Assembly: GCA_023388715.1 (NCBI GenBank)
Contig: JAEWFT010000045.1
Span: 11,688-75,687 of the forward strand
Origin: Pseudomonadota bacterium
GTDB taxonomy: Bacteria; Pseudomonadota; Gammaproteobacteria; Xanthomonadales; Xanthomonadaceae
Length of the DNA: 64,000 bases
Reading direction: 5' to 3'
Position numbers and translations under genes: made by a program. Numbering within the stretch: position 1 is the stretch's first letter; each line of letters starts with the position of its first letter. Shown piece after piece: positions 8,670 to 17,630 of the stretch. Below the pieces are notes generated by a model. The model was not told where the DNA came from, did not search any database, and saw nothing but the letters and a program-made list of their open reading frames with translations.

Positions 8670-9934
8670 ACCAGATCCCGTCGAAACTTCGCCTGCTGAC
8701 CGCGGCCGCGCTGCCGCTGGCCCTGGCCGCCTGCGCCAGCACCGGCAACGCCGCAAGGCAGCCCGCCCAGCCCGCGGTGGCCACCCAGCCGCCGCCCGCT
8801 GCCGCGCCGGGCACGCCCAAGGTCTCGCCCTACGCGCCCGCGCAGGAAGACCTGAGCAAGCGCGGCGACTACGTGGCCGGCGGCCTGTTCCGTCCGGGCG
8901 TTGCCGACACCGTGCCCGACTACATTCCCGACGTGGACGCCATCCCCGAGCCAGAGGTGCGCGAAGAGCCGCGCTCGCGCGGCGGCAACCGCGCCTACAG
9001 TGTGCTCGGGAAGAGCTACAAGGTGATGGACAGCGCCGATGGCTACGTCGAGGAAGGCGGCGCCTCGTATTACGGCAACAAGTTCCATGGCCGGCGCACC
9101 TCCAACCAGGAGGTGTACGACATGTACGCCTTCACCGCCGCCCACAAGACGTTGCCGTTGCCCAGCTTCGCGCGGGTGACCAACCTCGCCAACGGCAAGT
9201 CGGTGGTGGTGCGCATCAATGATCGCGGCCCCTTCCACGCCGGCCGCATCATCGACCTCAGCTATGCCGCCGCGGTGAAGCTTGGCTACCGCCAGCAGGG
9301 CACCGCGCGGGTCCGGGTCGAGGCGCTGCGCCCCGGGAGCGGGACGCTGGTGGCAAAGGCGGACACCAGCGCGCTGGACACGCTGGTCGACAAGCTGCCG
9401 CAGGCGCTCGCCGCCGCCGGCCCGGCGTCGCCGCAGGCCGCGCCCGCCGCCGCGCCTTCCTATCGGTTCGACATGCGCCAGGACGGCAAGGTGATGACCG
9501 CCGACGAATTCGACGCGTGGATGGCCAGCCGCCGCGTGCGGGTCGCCACCGGCAAGCCCGGCACGCCGGATCCGGCGCCGCAGGCCGCCGCAGCAGCCGC
9601 GCCCGCGAGGAACCCGGTGGTGGTTGCCGCGACGCCGCCGCCGTCACCGGTCACCGCGGCCGCGGTAGTCGCCGCGACCCGCCCGCCGGAGGGTGCGGCG
9701 GCCAGCACCGTCACCCTGCAGGTCGCAAGCTTTGCTGACCAGCGCAACGCCGAGCAGGCGCTGGGCCTGCTGCATGGCGCGGCCATCGCCCGCGCCCAGC
9801 TGTTTGACGCCGACGTCAACGGGCGCAAGATCTGGCGCCTGCGCATCGGCCCGGTCGATGAAACCACCGCGCCGGAACTTGCGGCGCGCATCGTGGGTCT
9901 CGGGTTCGAGCAACCGCAACGCGTGCGCAACTGA
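8666..9934 (+). CDS. rlpA: Septal ring lytic transglycosylase RlpA family lipoprotein
   Basis: An outer-membrane lipoprotein that cleaves denuded glycan strands and localises to the septum. It has 422 residues: lipobox LAAC (Cys23), a double-psi beta-barrel domain at about 128-215 (EEGGASYYGNKFHGRRTSN and VVRINDRGPF, with the conserved Glu/Asp and NDRGPF loop), an Ala/Pro-rich linker, and a C-terminal SPOR domain at about 348-420 (VTLQVASFADQRNAEQAL, IGPVDETTAPELAARI) that binds septal glycan. The start ATG overlaps the mltB stop by 4 bases. Confidence 0.95.
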   Translation: MNQIPSKLRLLTAAALPLALAACASTGNAARQPAQPAVATQPPPAAAPGTPKVSPYAPAQEDLSKRGDYVAGGLFRPGVADTVPDYIPDVDAIPEPEVREEPRSRGGNRAYSVLGKSYKVMDSADGYVEEGGASYYGNKFHGRRTSNQEVYDMYAFTAAHKTLPLPSFARVTNLANGKSVVVRINDRGPFHAGRIIDLSYAAAVKLGYRQQGTARVRVEALRPGSGTLVAKADTSALDTLVDKLPQALAAAGPASPQAAPAAAPSYRFDMRQDGKVMTADEFDAWMASRRVRVATGKPGTPDPAPQAAAAAAPARNPVVVAATPPPSPVTAAAVVAATRPPEGAAASTVTLQVASFADQRNAEQALGLLHGAAIARAQLFDADVNGRKIWRLRIGPVDETTAPELAARIVGLGFEQPQRVRN

Positions 9935-10045
9935 CGCACCGCGTTTGCGCGCCGCTCGCAGGGCGGCCGCCCCGATCGCAGCTTAAGATGACGGCTTGAG
10001 CCATTCGATGCCGCGCATGCGCGCGGCTTTCCAGGAGTCTGTTTG

Positions 10046-11254
10046 ATGCGTTTGCGTTCGCTGTTGTTCGTCGCGCTGGCCACCGCCGGCATCGGCCTTG
10101 CCTCGGCCCAGGCCCCGGCGCCCACGCCGGCCAGGCCCGCCGCCGCCCTCAGCGATGCGCTGCCGATCCCCGAGGCGCCCGCGCCCGCGGTGTCGAAGGC
10201 CTGGCTGCTGATGGATTACGCCACCGGCAACGTGCTGGCGGGAGAGAACATCGACACCCCGGTGGAACCGGCCAGCATCACCAAGGTGATGACCAGCTAC
10301 GTGATCGCCGCGGAGATGGCAGCGGGCAAGATCAAGCCGACCGACCAGGTGATGATGAGCGAGTACGCCTGGCGCACCGGCGGCGCCGGCACCGACGGCA
10401 GCTACAGTGGCTTCGAAGTCAACAAGACCGCGCCCCTGCTGGAGATGGAAAAGGGCATGGTGGTGCAGTCGGGCAACGACGCCGCGATCGCGCTGGCCGA
10501 GCACGTCGCCGGCAGCGAGGCCGCGTTCGCGCAGCTGATGAATGCTTACGCGAAGAAGATCGGGATGAAGAACTCGAACTTCGCCAACCCGCACGGGTTG
10601 CCGGCGGAGGGCCACATCACCACCGCGCGCGACCTTGCCATCCTCGGCCGCGCGCTGATCCGCGATTTCCCCGAGGCGTACTCGTACAACAAGATCAAGG
10701 AGCTGACGGTCGGCCCGATCACCCAGCCGAACCGCAACCTGCTGCTGTGGCGCGACCCCAGCGTGGATGGCATCAAGACCGGCCACACCGCTGCCGCCGG
10801 CTACTGCCTGATGGCCTCGGCCAAGCGCGACGACCAGCGCCTGATCAGCGTGGTGATGGGCAATACCAGCGAGAACCAGCGCGCCGTTGATTCGCAGGCG
10901 CTGCTGAACTGGGGCTTCCGCTTCTACGAATCGCACCGCCTGCACGAGCCGGGCAAGGCCCTGGCCAGCCCGAAGCTGTGGAAGGGCGCCGCCGACCAGG
11001 TCGCGGTGGGCGTGGCGCAGCCGCTGCTGGTCACCACCCCGCGCGGCAAGTACGAGCAGCTGAAGGCGACCATGGACCTGCCCAAGGCGCTGGAAGCGCC
11101 GATCGCCAAGGGCCAGAAGATCGGCACGGTGAAGGTCACCCTGGATGGCAAGGTGGTGGCGCAGGCGCCGCTGGTCGCGCTGGCCGCGGTTGAGGAAGCC
11201 GGTTTCTTCAAGCGCCTGTGGCATGAGCTGCTGCTGTGGTGGCAGTCGGTCTGA
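10046..11254 (+). CDS. dacC: D-alanyl-D-alanine carboxypeptidase (PBP5/6 type)
   Basis: A penicillin-binding protein that trims the terminal D-Ala from peptidoglycan stem peptides. It has 402 residues with a signal peptide ending near ASA-Q22. Active-site motifs are SITK at 77-80 (nucleophile Ser77), SGN at 142-144 and KTG at 244-246. A PBP5 C-terminal beta domain follows (about 285-375), and the protein ends in an amphipathic membrane-anchoring helix (FFKRLWHELLLWWQSV). The ATG at 10046 is chosen over the adjacent in-frame TTG. It could equally be named dacA. Gap of 111 bases after rlpA. Confidence 0.95.
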   Translation: MRLRSLLFVALATAGIGLASAQAPAPTPARPAAALSDALPIPEAPAPAVSKAWLLMDYATGNVLAGENIDTPVEPASITKVMTSYVIAAEMAAGKIKPTDQVMMSEYAWRTGGAGTDGSYSGFEVNKTAPLLEMEKGMVVQSGNDAAIALAEHVAGSEAAFAQLMNAYAKKIGMKNSNFANPHGLPAEGHITTARDLAILGRALIRDFPEAYSYNKIKELTVGPITQPNRNLLLWRDPSVDGIKTGHTAAAGYCLMASAKRDDQRLISVVMGNTSENQRAVDSQALLNWGFRFYESHRLHEPGKALASPKLWKGAADQVAVGVAQPLLVTTPRGKYEQLKATMDLPKALEAPIAKGQKIGTVKVTLDGKVVAQAPLVALAAVEEAGFFKRLWHELLLWWQSV

Positions 11255-11281
11255 TCGACGCGGCCGCCATCGCGCGTTGAA

Positions 11282-11303
11282 GATGGGGCCCGCGGGCCCC
11301 ATC
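11282..11303 (+). terminator. Perfect inverted repeat after dacC
   Basis: Two 10-base arms (GATGGGGCCC and GGGCCCCATC) flank a 2-base centre. It lies between the dacC stop and the ybeD start. The arms are strong but there is no T-run, and the central loop is very short, so it may be an attenuator, a transcript-stabilising hairpin or a protein-binding palindrome instead of a true intrinsic terminator. Confidence 0.4.
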
Positions 11304-11311
11304 ATCGGCGG

Positions 11312-11590
11312 ATGGACATCCATTCCGACAACCCCGACCACGGCTTCCAGTTCCCCGGCACCTTCGAGCTCTCGGCGATGGGCCCGGCCGACAAGGACCT
11401 GGAGACCGCGCTGCCCACCGCCCTGCTCGACGCCGGCATCGAAGTGCTGCACGAGTCGGTGAACTGGAAGCATTCCTCGACCGGCCGCTTCGTGTCGGTG
11501 CGCATCCAGTTCCGCGCCGCCTCGCGCGAGGAGTACGACCGCGCGCACCAGGCGCTGCGCGAGCATCCCGAGGTGAAGTGGACGCTGTGA
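11312..11590 (+). CDS. ybeD: DUF493 (YbeD) family protein
   Basis: A small cytoplasmic protein of 92 residues with an ACT-like fold. Family hallmarks: FQFPGTFELSAMG near the N-terminus and VSVRIQFRAASREEYDRAHQALREHPEVKWTL at the end (read as two adjoining parts around residue 75). Its conserved place between dacC/dacA and lipB is the same as in Escherichia coli, where a role linked to lipoate synthesis has been suspected but is not established. The start ATG follows the palindrome by 8 bases. Confidence 0.93.
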   Translation: MDIHSDNPDHGFQFPGTFELSAMGPADKDLETALPTALLDAGIEVLHESVNWKHSSTGRFVSVRIQFRAASREEYDRAHQALREHPEVKWTL

Positions 11591-11601
11591 GGTCGCCCGC
11601 G

Positions 11602-11626
11602 CCCTCCCTTGCGCAGCAGGGGAGGG
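11602..11626. repeat. Intergenic hairpin CCCTCCC...GGGAGGG upstream of lipB
   Basis: Perfect 7-base arms (CCCTCCC at 11602-11608, GGGAGGG at 11620-11626) flank an 11-base loop containing TTGCGCAGCA. The TTGCGCAGCA-type core with C-run and G-run flanks resembles short dispersed intergenic elements seen in xanthomonad genomes. That resemblance is from memory and only one copy was noticed here. It lies just before the lipB GTG, so it may affect lipB translation. Confidence 0.45.
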
Positions 11627-11636
11627 TTGGGGAGGG

Positions 11637-12338
11637 GTGCGTCTGGTGACGACGCCCGGTCAATCCCCTTCCGATCCAGGCGGCGCGCGCGCGATCGTGC
11701 GCGACCTTGGCCGCCAGCCCTACCAACCGGTCTGGCGCGCGATGCAGGCCTTCACCGACGCCCGCGATGACGCCACGCCGGATGAGCTCTGGCTGGTCGA
11801 GCACGAGCCGGTGTTCACCCTTGGCCAGGCCGGCAAGCCGGAGCACGTGCTGATGCCCGGCGAGATCCCGGTGCTGCACGTCGACCGCGGCGGCCAGGTC
11901 ACATACCACGGGCCCGGCCAGATCGTGGCGTATCCGCTGCTGGACCTGAAGCGGCTCAGGATCGGCGTGCGCGAGTACGTCTGCCGGATCGAACAGGCGG
12001 TGATCGACACCCTGGCCGAATGGAACATCGAAGGCGCGCGCAAGGACGGCGCGCCCGGCGTGTACGTGGGCGGTGCCAAGATCGCCGCGCTCGGCATCCG
12101 CGTGCGCCGCGGCTGCACCTTCCACGGCCTGGCCTTCAACATCGAAGGCCGCAGCACCGCGCCGTTCCAGTGCATCAATCCCTGCGGCTACGCCGGGCTG
12201 GAAGTGGTGGCCCTGCAGGACTTCGGCGGCCCGGCGTCGCTGGACGCGGTGAAGCCGGTGCTGCTGGAGCAGATGGCGCGGCAGTTCGGACTGTCGCTGG
12301 CCCCCGAGCAGGCGCTGCCGCCGCAATTGGCCGCCTGA
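11637..12338 (+). CDS. lipB: Octanoyl-[ACP]:protein N-octanoyltransferase LipB
   Basis: Transfers octanoate from ACP to lipoyl domains, the first step of lipoic acid synthesis. Up to 233 residues. Motifs: DRGGQVTYHGPGQIVAYPLL at about 83-102, GGAKIAALGIRVRRGCTFHG with the catalytic Lys, and INPCGYAGLEV with the catalytic Cys. The start is uncertain: GTG at 11637 or GTG at 11646 (MTTPGQSPSD); both precede the conserved core. Gap of 24 bases to lipA, its pathway partner. Confidence 0.96.
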   Translation: MRLVTTPGQSPSDPGGARAIVRDLGRQPYQPVWRAMQAFTDARDDATPDELWLVEHEPVFTLGQAGKPEHVLMPGEIPVLHVDRGGQVTYHGPGQIVAYPLLDLKRLRIGVREYVCRIEQAVIDTLAEWNIEGARKDGAPGVYVGGAKIAALGIRVRRGCTFHGLAFNIEGRSTAPFQCINPCGYAGLEVVALQDFGGPASLDAVKPVLLEQMARQFGLSLAPEQALPPQLAA

Positions 12339-12362
12339 GCGCCGGTGGGCGATAATTCCCCG

Positions 12363-13379
12363 ATGGACATCACCAGCCCGCGCACCATCCCCGTTGCCAT
12401 CGTCGCGGCGGAGGGCGCGCCCTCGCTGGAGCCCGGCGCGCGCCAGGTCGCCGACGCCAAGATCGGCCGTTCGCCGGTGACCTTTGCCGACGCCCCGGTG
12501 CTGCGCAAGCCGAGCTGGATCCGCGTGCGCATTCCGTCCGGCAACGCGGTGCAGACGCTCAAAGCCAAGCTGCGCGAGAACCGGCTGGTCACGGTGTGCG
12601 AGGAAGCCAGTTGCCCGAACATCCACGAATGCTTCGGCCATGGCACCGCCACCTTCATGATCCTCGGCGAGGTCTGCACCCGCCGCTGCAGCTTCTGCGA
12701 CGTGGCCCACGGGCGCCCCAAGCCGCCGGACCCGGTGGAGCCGCTGCGGCTGGCGCAGACGGTGAAGGACATGGGCCTGCGCTACGTGGTGGTCACCAGC
12801 GTCGATCGCGATGACCTGCGCGACGGCGGCGCCGGGCACTTCGTCGACTGCATCAGCGCGATCCGTGAGATGGCGCCGGGTACCCGGATCGAGATCCTGA
12901 CCCCGGATTTCCGTGGCAAGGGACGGATGGAGCGCGCGCTGGAGATCCTGGCGGCCAACCCGCCGGACGTGTTCAACCACAACGTGGAGACCGTGCCGGA
13001 GCTGTACCGCAACGTGCGCCCCGGCGCCGACTACCAGTGGTCGCTGACCCTGCTGCAGAAGTTCAAGGCGCAGCATCCGTCGGTGCCGACCAAGAGCGGC
13101 ATCATGCTTGGGCTGGGCGAGACCATGGAGCAGGTGCAGGGCACGCTGCGCGACCTGCGCGCGCACGACGTCGAGATGGTCACCATCGGCCAGTACCTGC
13201 AGCCTTCGCCCGCCCACCACCCGGTGCTGCGCTACCCGACGCCCGAGGAGTACCAGGCGCTGGCCGACTACGGGCATGCGCTGGGCTTCTCGCACGTCGC
13301 CTCGGGGCCAATGGTGCGCTCCAGCTACCACGCCGACCGCCAGGCGGCGGAAGCGGCCGGCGCCCGCGCCGCGGGCTGA
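12363..13379 (+). CDS. lipA: Lipoyl synthase LipA
   Basis: A radical-SAM enzyme that inserts two sulfurs into protein-bound octanoate. It has 338 residues. The auxiliary [4Fe-4S] cluster cysteines are Cys79, Cys84 and Cys90 (CX4CX5C) and the radical-SAM cluster cysteines are Cys105, Cys109 and Cys112 (CX3CX2C). The C-terminal motif RSSYHAD supplies the conserved RSSY serine that ligates the auxiliary cluster. The start is the ATG of MDITSPRTIP; a GTG 18 bases upstream is possible. It lies directly downstream of lipB. Confidence 0.97.
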   Translation: MDITSPRTIPVAIVAAEGAPSLEPGARQVADAKIGRSPVTFADAPVLRKPSWIRVRIPSGNAVQTLKAKLRENRLVTVCEEASCPNIHECFGHGTATFMILGEVCTRRCSFCDVAHGRPKPPDPVEPLRLAQTVKDMGLRYVVVTSVDRDDLRDGGAGHFVDCISAIREMAPGTRIEILTPDFRGKGRMERALEILAANPPDVFNHNVETVPELYRNVRPGADYQWSLTLLQKFKAQHPSVPTKSGIMLGLGETMEQVQGTLRDLRAHDVEMVTIGQYLQPSPAHHPVLRYPTPEEYQALADYGHALGFSHVASGPMVRSSYHADRQAAEAAGARAAG

Positions 13380-13385
13380 GGTTGG

Positions 13386-13402
13386 CGGCGCCCGGGGCGC
13401 CG
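13386..13402 (+). terminator. Short GC hairpin after lipA
   Basis: Arms CGGCGCC and GGCGCCG flank a 3-base loop, 6 bases after the lipA stop. There is no T-run, so function as a terminator is only plausible from its position at the end of the lipB-lipA pair. Confidence 0.35.
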
Positions 13403-13556
13403 AACAGGGGCCGTTCACACAGCCCGCCGCGTGGCGGCTACAGTGGGATCAACGACCGAGCCGGCGCGAACTTCCGGCACTGGCGCAAGGTCGTATCGTC
13501 ACTTGATGCTGTCCGCAGTCCCGTCCACCGAACGGTCCCCCGCCGTGGAAGTCCCG

Positions 13557-15737
13557 ATGACCCGTAGCCGCTCCCTGCTTGCCCTTTCCCTCGGCCTGGC
13601 GCTGGCCGCCCCGTTCATGCTGATGGCGCGCAGCAGCGCGATCAGCCTGCCCGCCGCGCCTACCCAGGACCAGGCCACGACCGCGCGGATGGTCTATGGG
13701 CTGCTGTCCGACAGCCGCTACGCCTACCGCCCGCGCGCGCTGGATGACGCCCTGTCGCGGGAAATCCTGGAGGGCTACCTGGAGGCGCTGGATCCGTCCA
13801 AGCTGTTCCTCACCGCACAGGACGTGGCCGGCTTCCAGAAATACGCCACCCGCCTGGACGACGCGATCAAGGGCGGCGACCTGGCCCCGGCTTGGGACAT
13901 CTTCGGGGTCTACCGCCAGCGCGCCGAGGAGCGCATCGCGCACGCGCGCCAGCTGCTGAAGGGCAACTTCGACTTCACCGCCAGCGACCGCTACGCCTAC
14001 GACCGCAAGGAGGCGCCGTGGGCGGATGCCGCCGGCCTCGACGTGCTGTGGAAGCAGTCGGTCAAGAACGACTGGCTGCGGCTCAAGCTGGCCGGCAAGC
14101 AGCCCGACGAGATCCGCAAGACGCTGGACAAGCGCTATGCCAACCAGCTCTCCAGCCTGCAGGAACTCAAGGGCGACGAGGTCTTCCAGAGCTTCCTCAA
14201 CGCCTATGCCGGCAGCATCGACCCGCACACCGATTACCTGACCCCGCGCAGCGCGGAGAACTTCAACGTCTCGATGTCCAACTCGCTGGAGGGGATTGGC
14301 GCGGTGCTGTTCAAGCAGGACGACGTGATCGTGATCCGCGAGGTGGTGCCCGGTGGCCCGGCGATGCGCAGCGGCCAGCTGAAGTCGGGCGACCGCATCG
14401 TCGGCGTCGGCCAGGGCGCCTCGGGCGAGGTCAAGGACGTGGTCGGCTGGCGCACCGATGATGCGGTGCAACTGATCCGTGGCGCCGCCAACAGCCAAGT
14501 GCGCCTCGACATCGTCCCCGCCGAGGCGCCGCTGGACAGCAAGCCGGTGCGGGTGCTGCTCACCCGCGCCAAGGTGCGGCTGGAGGACGCACGCGCCAAG
14601 GCCGAGACCATCGTGATCCCCGCCGCCGGCGACCAGCCGCAGCGCCGGATCGGCGTGGTCAAGCTGCCGGGCTTCTACCAGGACTTCGACGCGCGCCGGC
14701 GCAACGACAAGGACTACGCGTCCGCCACCCGCGACGTCACCCGCATGCTGTCGCAGTTCCGCGCGCAGAAGGTCGACGGCGTGGTGCTGGACCTGCGCAA
14801 CAACGGCGGCGGTTCGCTCAACGAAGCGGTCGAGCTCACCGGCCTGTTCATCGACCAGGGCCCGGTGGTGCAGGTGCGCGAATCCGGCGGCCGGGTCAGC
14901 GTGCAGCACGACCGCGACCGCGGGGTGGCCTGGGACGGGCCGCTGGCGGTGCTGGTCAACCGTGCCTCGGCGTCGGCATCGGAAATCGTGGCCGGCGCGA
15001 TCCAGGACTACGGGCGCGGGCTGGTGATCGGCGAGACCACCTTCGGCAAGGGCACGGTGCAGAACCTGGTCGACCTCGACCGCTGGCCGGCCAACGAGAA
15101 GCCGCGCTTCGGCCAGGTCAAGCTGACCATCGCCCAGTTCTTCCGCCCCGGCGGCAGCAGCACGCAGAACAAGGGCGTGGTGCCGGACGTGAGCTTCCCG
15201 GTCAGCGTCGACGCCAACGAGTACGGCGAGAGCACCTACGACAACGCGCTGCCGTGGACCCGGATCGCCGCGGTCCCGCATACCCGCTACGGCAACTTCG
15301 CGCCGCTGCTGGGCCAGCTGGATGCGCGCCACGACGCGCGCGCCGCCAACGACGTCGAGTACCAGTGGTGGGTCGAGGACGTGCGCACCTTCCGCGAGGA
15401 GCAGGCGAAGAAGGCGATCTCGCTCAACGAGGCCGAGCGCCGCGCCGAGCGCGACAAGTTCGACGCGCAGCGCAAGTTCCGCATGGCCGAGCGCAAGCGC
15501 CTGGGGATCGAGCTCGACCCGCTGCTGGAGGCGCGTTCCGACGACGGCCTGCTGGCCGACGAGCGCAACGTGGCCGAGTCGGTGGCGCGCGAGCAGGCGG
15601 CGGAGAAGGTCACCGATCCGCTGCTGCGGGCGTCGGCGGCGATCCTGGGCGATGCGATCGGGCTGCTTGGCAAGGACGCGAAGCTGGCGGCGCAGGTGCT
15701 GCCCGAGGCGCGCACCGCCGGGCACTGGGTGGACTGA
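13557..15737 (+). CDS. prc: Tail-specific carboxy-terminal protease Prc (Tsp)
   Basis: A periplasmic S41 protease that degrades proteins with non-polar C-termini and processes envelope proteins. It has 726 residues: signal peptide (MTRSRSLLALSLGLALAAPF), DUF3340-like N-terminal domain, PDZ domain (about 230-330), the peptidase domain with a Ser/Lys dyad assigned as Ser473 (in NRASASASEI) and Lys498 (in TTFGKGTVQ), 25 residues apart as in E. coli Tsp, and a C-terminal DUF3340-type helical region. The start is chosen because it gives a proper signal sequence; an ATG at 13506 in the same frame is an alternative. A hairpin terminator follows the gene. Confidence 0.95.
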   Translation: MTRSRSLLALSLGLALAAPFMLMARSSAISLPAAPTQDQATTARMVYGLLSDSRYAYRPRALDDALSREILEGYLEALDPSKLFLTAQDVAGFQKYATRLDDAIKGGDLAPAWDIFGVYRQRAEERIAHARQLLKGNFDFTASDRYAYDRKEAPWADAAGLDVLWKQSVKNDWLRLKLAGKQPDEIRKTLDKRYANQLSSLQELKGDEVFQSFLNAYAGSIDPHTDYLTPRSAENFNVSMSNSLEGIGAVLFKQDDVIVIREVVPGGPAMRSGQLKSGDRIVGVGQGASGEVKDVVGWRTDDAVQLIRGAANSQVRLDIVPAEAPLDSKPVRVLLTRAKVRLEDARAKAETIVIPAAGDQPQRRIGVVKLPGFYQDFDARRRNDKDYASATRDVTRMLSQFRAQKVDGVVLDLRNNGGGSLNEAVELTGLFIDQGPVVQVRESGGRVSVQHDRDRGVAWDGPLAVLVNRASASASEIVAGAIQDYGRGLVIGETTFGKGTVQNLVDLDRWPANEKPRFGQVKLTIAQFFRPGGSSTQNKGVVPDVSFPVSVDANEYGESTYDNALPWTRIAAVPHTRYGNFAPLLGQLDARHDARAANDVEYQWWVEDVRTFREEQAKKAISLNEAERRAERDKFDAQRKFRMAERKRLGIELDPLLEARSDDGLLADERNVAESVAREQAAEKVTDPLLRASAAILGDAIGLLGKDAKLAAQVLPEARTAGHWVD

Positions 15738-15789
15738 CCCGCAGGCACGCCGCGGCCGGGGTTTCCGGCGATAATCCAGCTTCCTCGCG

Positions 15790-15811
15790 ACGGGCGCCTT
15801 CGGGCGCCCGT
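15790..15811 (+). terminator. Stem with TTCG tetraloop after prc
   Basis: Arms ACGGGCGCC and GGCGCCCGT (9 bases each) close a TTCG tetraloop, an exceptionally stable hairpin. It lies 52 bases after the prc stop and 29 bases before the next start codon. No long T-run follows, as is common in very GC-rich genomes. Confidence 0.6.
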
Positions 15812-15840
15812 TCGCGTCCGGCCCCACCTCGGACCACCGC

Positions 15841-16728
15841 ATGCACACCCACGCCCCTGCCCGCCGCGGCCAAGTCGCGCTGGCGCTGGCCGCGCTCTAC
15901 CTGATCTGGGGCTCGACCTACCTTGCGATCCGCTTCGCGCTGGAGGGCGGCTTTCCGCCATTCCTGCTCGGGGGGATCCGCTTCCTGGTGGCCGGTGGCC
16001 TGCTGTACGCCTTCCTGCGCCTGCGCGGGGTCGCCGCCCCAACGCGGCCGCAGTGGCGCAACGCGGCGGTGATGGGACTCCTGCTCCTGCTGCTGGGCAA
16101 CGGACTGGTCAACTACGGGGAGCAGACGGTGGCCTCCGGGATGACCGCAGTGATCGTATCGTCGTCGGCGCTGTGGATGGGCGTGTTCGCGGCGATGCGC
16201 GGGCACCGGCCGTCGCCGCTGGAGTGGTTCGGGCTCGGGCTTGGCTTCATCGGCGTGCTGTGGCTCAGCGCCGGCGGCAGCCTGGCCGCCACCCCGCTGG
16301 GGTTGGCCGCGTTGCTGGTCGCCTCGGTGGCGTGGTCGTTCGGTTCGATCTGGAGCAAGGGCCGCGACCTGCCGATGCCGTTCATGACCTCGGCCGCGCA
16401 GATGCTGTGCGGCGGCGTGGCGATGACGCTGCTGGGCCTGGCGCTGGGCGAGCGCTTCGACGGCCTGCCGACTGGGCACGCGATCGGCGCGTTCTGGTAC
16501 CTGGTGGTGGCCGGCTCGCTGGCGGGCTTCTCGGCCTACATCTGGCTACTGCACCACGTGCGGCCCGCGCTCGCCACCAGCTATGCCTACGTCAATCCGG
16601 CGATCGCCGTCGTCCTCGGCGCGCTGATGGCGCACGAGCGCTTCGGCATGCGCGAACTGGTGGCGATGGGGGTCATCCTGGTGGGGGTGCTGGCGATCAC
16701 CGTGGCCAAGTCCGGGGCAACGGAATGA
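15841..16728 (+). CDS. yedA: EamA/DMT family transporter (YedA-like)
   Basis: An inner-membrane permease of the drug/metabolite transporter superfamily, 295 residues and about ten transmembrane helices in two EamA repeats. LIWGSTYLAIRFALEG in helix 1 and the Gly-rich PPFLLGGIRFLVAGG in helix 2 are typical of the YedA branch. YedA-type proteins are putative inner-membrane exporters whose physiological substrate is unknown. The last four bases overlap the next DMT gene, so the two are probably co-translated. Confidence 0.85.
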   Translation: MHTHAPARRGQVALALAALYLIWGSTYLAIRFALEGGFPPFLLGGIRFLVAGGLLYAFLRLRGVAAPTRPQWRNAAVMGLLLLLLGNGLVNYGEQTVASGMTAVIVSSSALWMGVFAAMRGHRPSPLEWFGLGLGFIGVLWLSAGGSLAATPLGLAALLVASVAWSFGSIWSKGRDLPMPFMTSAAQMLCGGVAMTLLGLALGERFDGLPTGHAIGAFWYLVVAGSLAGFSAYIWLLHHVRPALATSYAYVNPAIAVVLGALMAHERFGMRELVAMGVILVGVLAITVAKSGATE

Positions 16729-17627
16729 TCGGGGCGATCGGCGAGCGCGGCCGCGGCCTGTGGGCAGCGGTGCTGTCGTTCCTGTTGTGGGGGGTGATGC
16801 CGCTGTACTGGCACCTGCTCAAGGCGGTGCCGTCGCTGCAGATCGTGCTGCAGCGGATCGCCTGGAGCGCACTGTTCGTGGGCGCCTTCCTGCTCTGGCG
16901 CGACGGCCGCGGCTGGCTGAAGGCGGCGCTGGCGCAGCCGCGGCTGCGCTGGGCGCTGGCCGCGAGCGGGGTGCTGATCGCCTTCAACTGGGGCCTGTAC
17001 ATCTGGGCGGTGAATGCCGGCCACGTGGTGGAAACCGCGCTGGGCTATTTCATCAACCCGCTGCTCAACGTGGTGATCGGCGTGCTATTCCTGAAGGAGC
17101 GGCTGCGGCCATGGCAATGGCTGTCGGTGGCGATCGCGGCGGCGGGCGTGCTGTGGCTGACCTTCCGCTACGGCAGCTTCCCGTGGATCGCGCTGGCGCT
17201 GGCGGCCTCGTTCGGCATGTACGGCGTGATCCGCAAGCTCGTGCCGGTGGACTCGGTGGTCGGCCTGGGGGTGGAGAGCGCCTACCTGCTCCCGCCCGTG
17301 CTGGCGCTGCTGCTCTGGCTGGAGGCGAGCGGGCAGGGCGTGCTCGGCGCGGGCCACGGCGCCGGAACCTGGGTGCTGCTGGTGCTGTCGGGGATCGCCA
17401 CCGCCCTGCCGCTGGTGGGCTTTGCCTACGCGGTGCGTCGGATCTCGCTGACCAGCGTCGGCATCCTGCAGTACATCGCGCCCACCCTGCAGTTCCTGAT
17501 CGGGGTGTTCATCCTCGACGAGCCGTTCGACCGCGCGCGGCTGGTCGGCTTCGCCTGCATCTGGCTCGCCCTGCTGGTGTTCGCCGGCGAGGGCCTGCTG
17601 CGATCCCGTCGCGCCGTGGCGGCCTGA
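16725..17627 (+). CDS. rarD: EamA family transporter RarD
   Basis: A DMT-superfamily permease of 300 residues with ten hydrophobic helices. The RarD signature is clear: LLWGVMPLYWHLLKAVPSLQ near the N-terminus, FNWGLYIWAVNAGHVVETALGYFINPL (spanning two helices, here named by its ends) and TSVGILQYIAPTLQFLIGVF. The start is the ATG overlapping the yedA-like stop. The family was named for chloramphenicol sensitivity but its substrate is not established. The stop lies only 3 bases from the convergent permease gene. Confidence 0.9.
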   Translation: MIGAIGERGRGLWAAVLSFLLWGVMPLYWHLLKAVPSLQIVLQRIAWSALFVGAFLLWRDGRGWLKAALAQPRLRWALAASGVLIAFNWGLYIWAVNAGHVVETALGYFINPLLNVVIGVLFLKERLRPWQWLSVAIAAAGVLWLTFRYGSFPWIALALAASFGMYGVIRKLVPVDSVVGLGVESAYLLPPVLALLLWLEASGQGVLGAGHGAGTWVLLVLSGIATALPLVGFAYAVRRISLTSVGILQYIAPTLQFLIGVFILDEPFDRARLVGFACIWLALLVFAGEGLLRSRRAVAA

Positions 17628-17630
17628 GGC

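Noticed and set aside
13449..15848. 799-residue minus-strand frame opposite prc
   Set aside because: Antisense shadow of Prc; no domain pattern, and prc has its catalytic dyad and signal peptide.
16053..16724. Upstream extension of rarD into the yedA-like gene
   Set aside because: The upstream frame has random composition; the ATG at 16725, overlapping the previous stop, begins the RarD homology.
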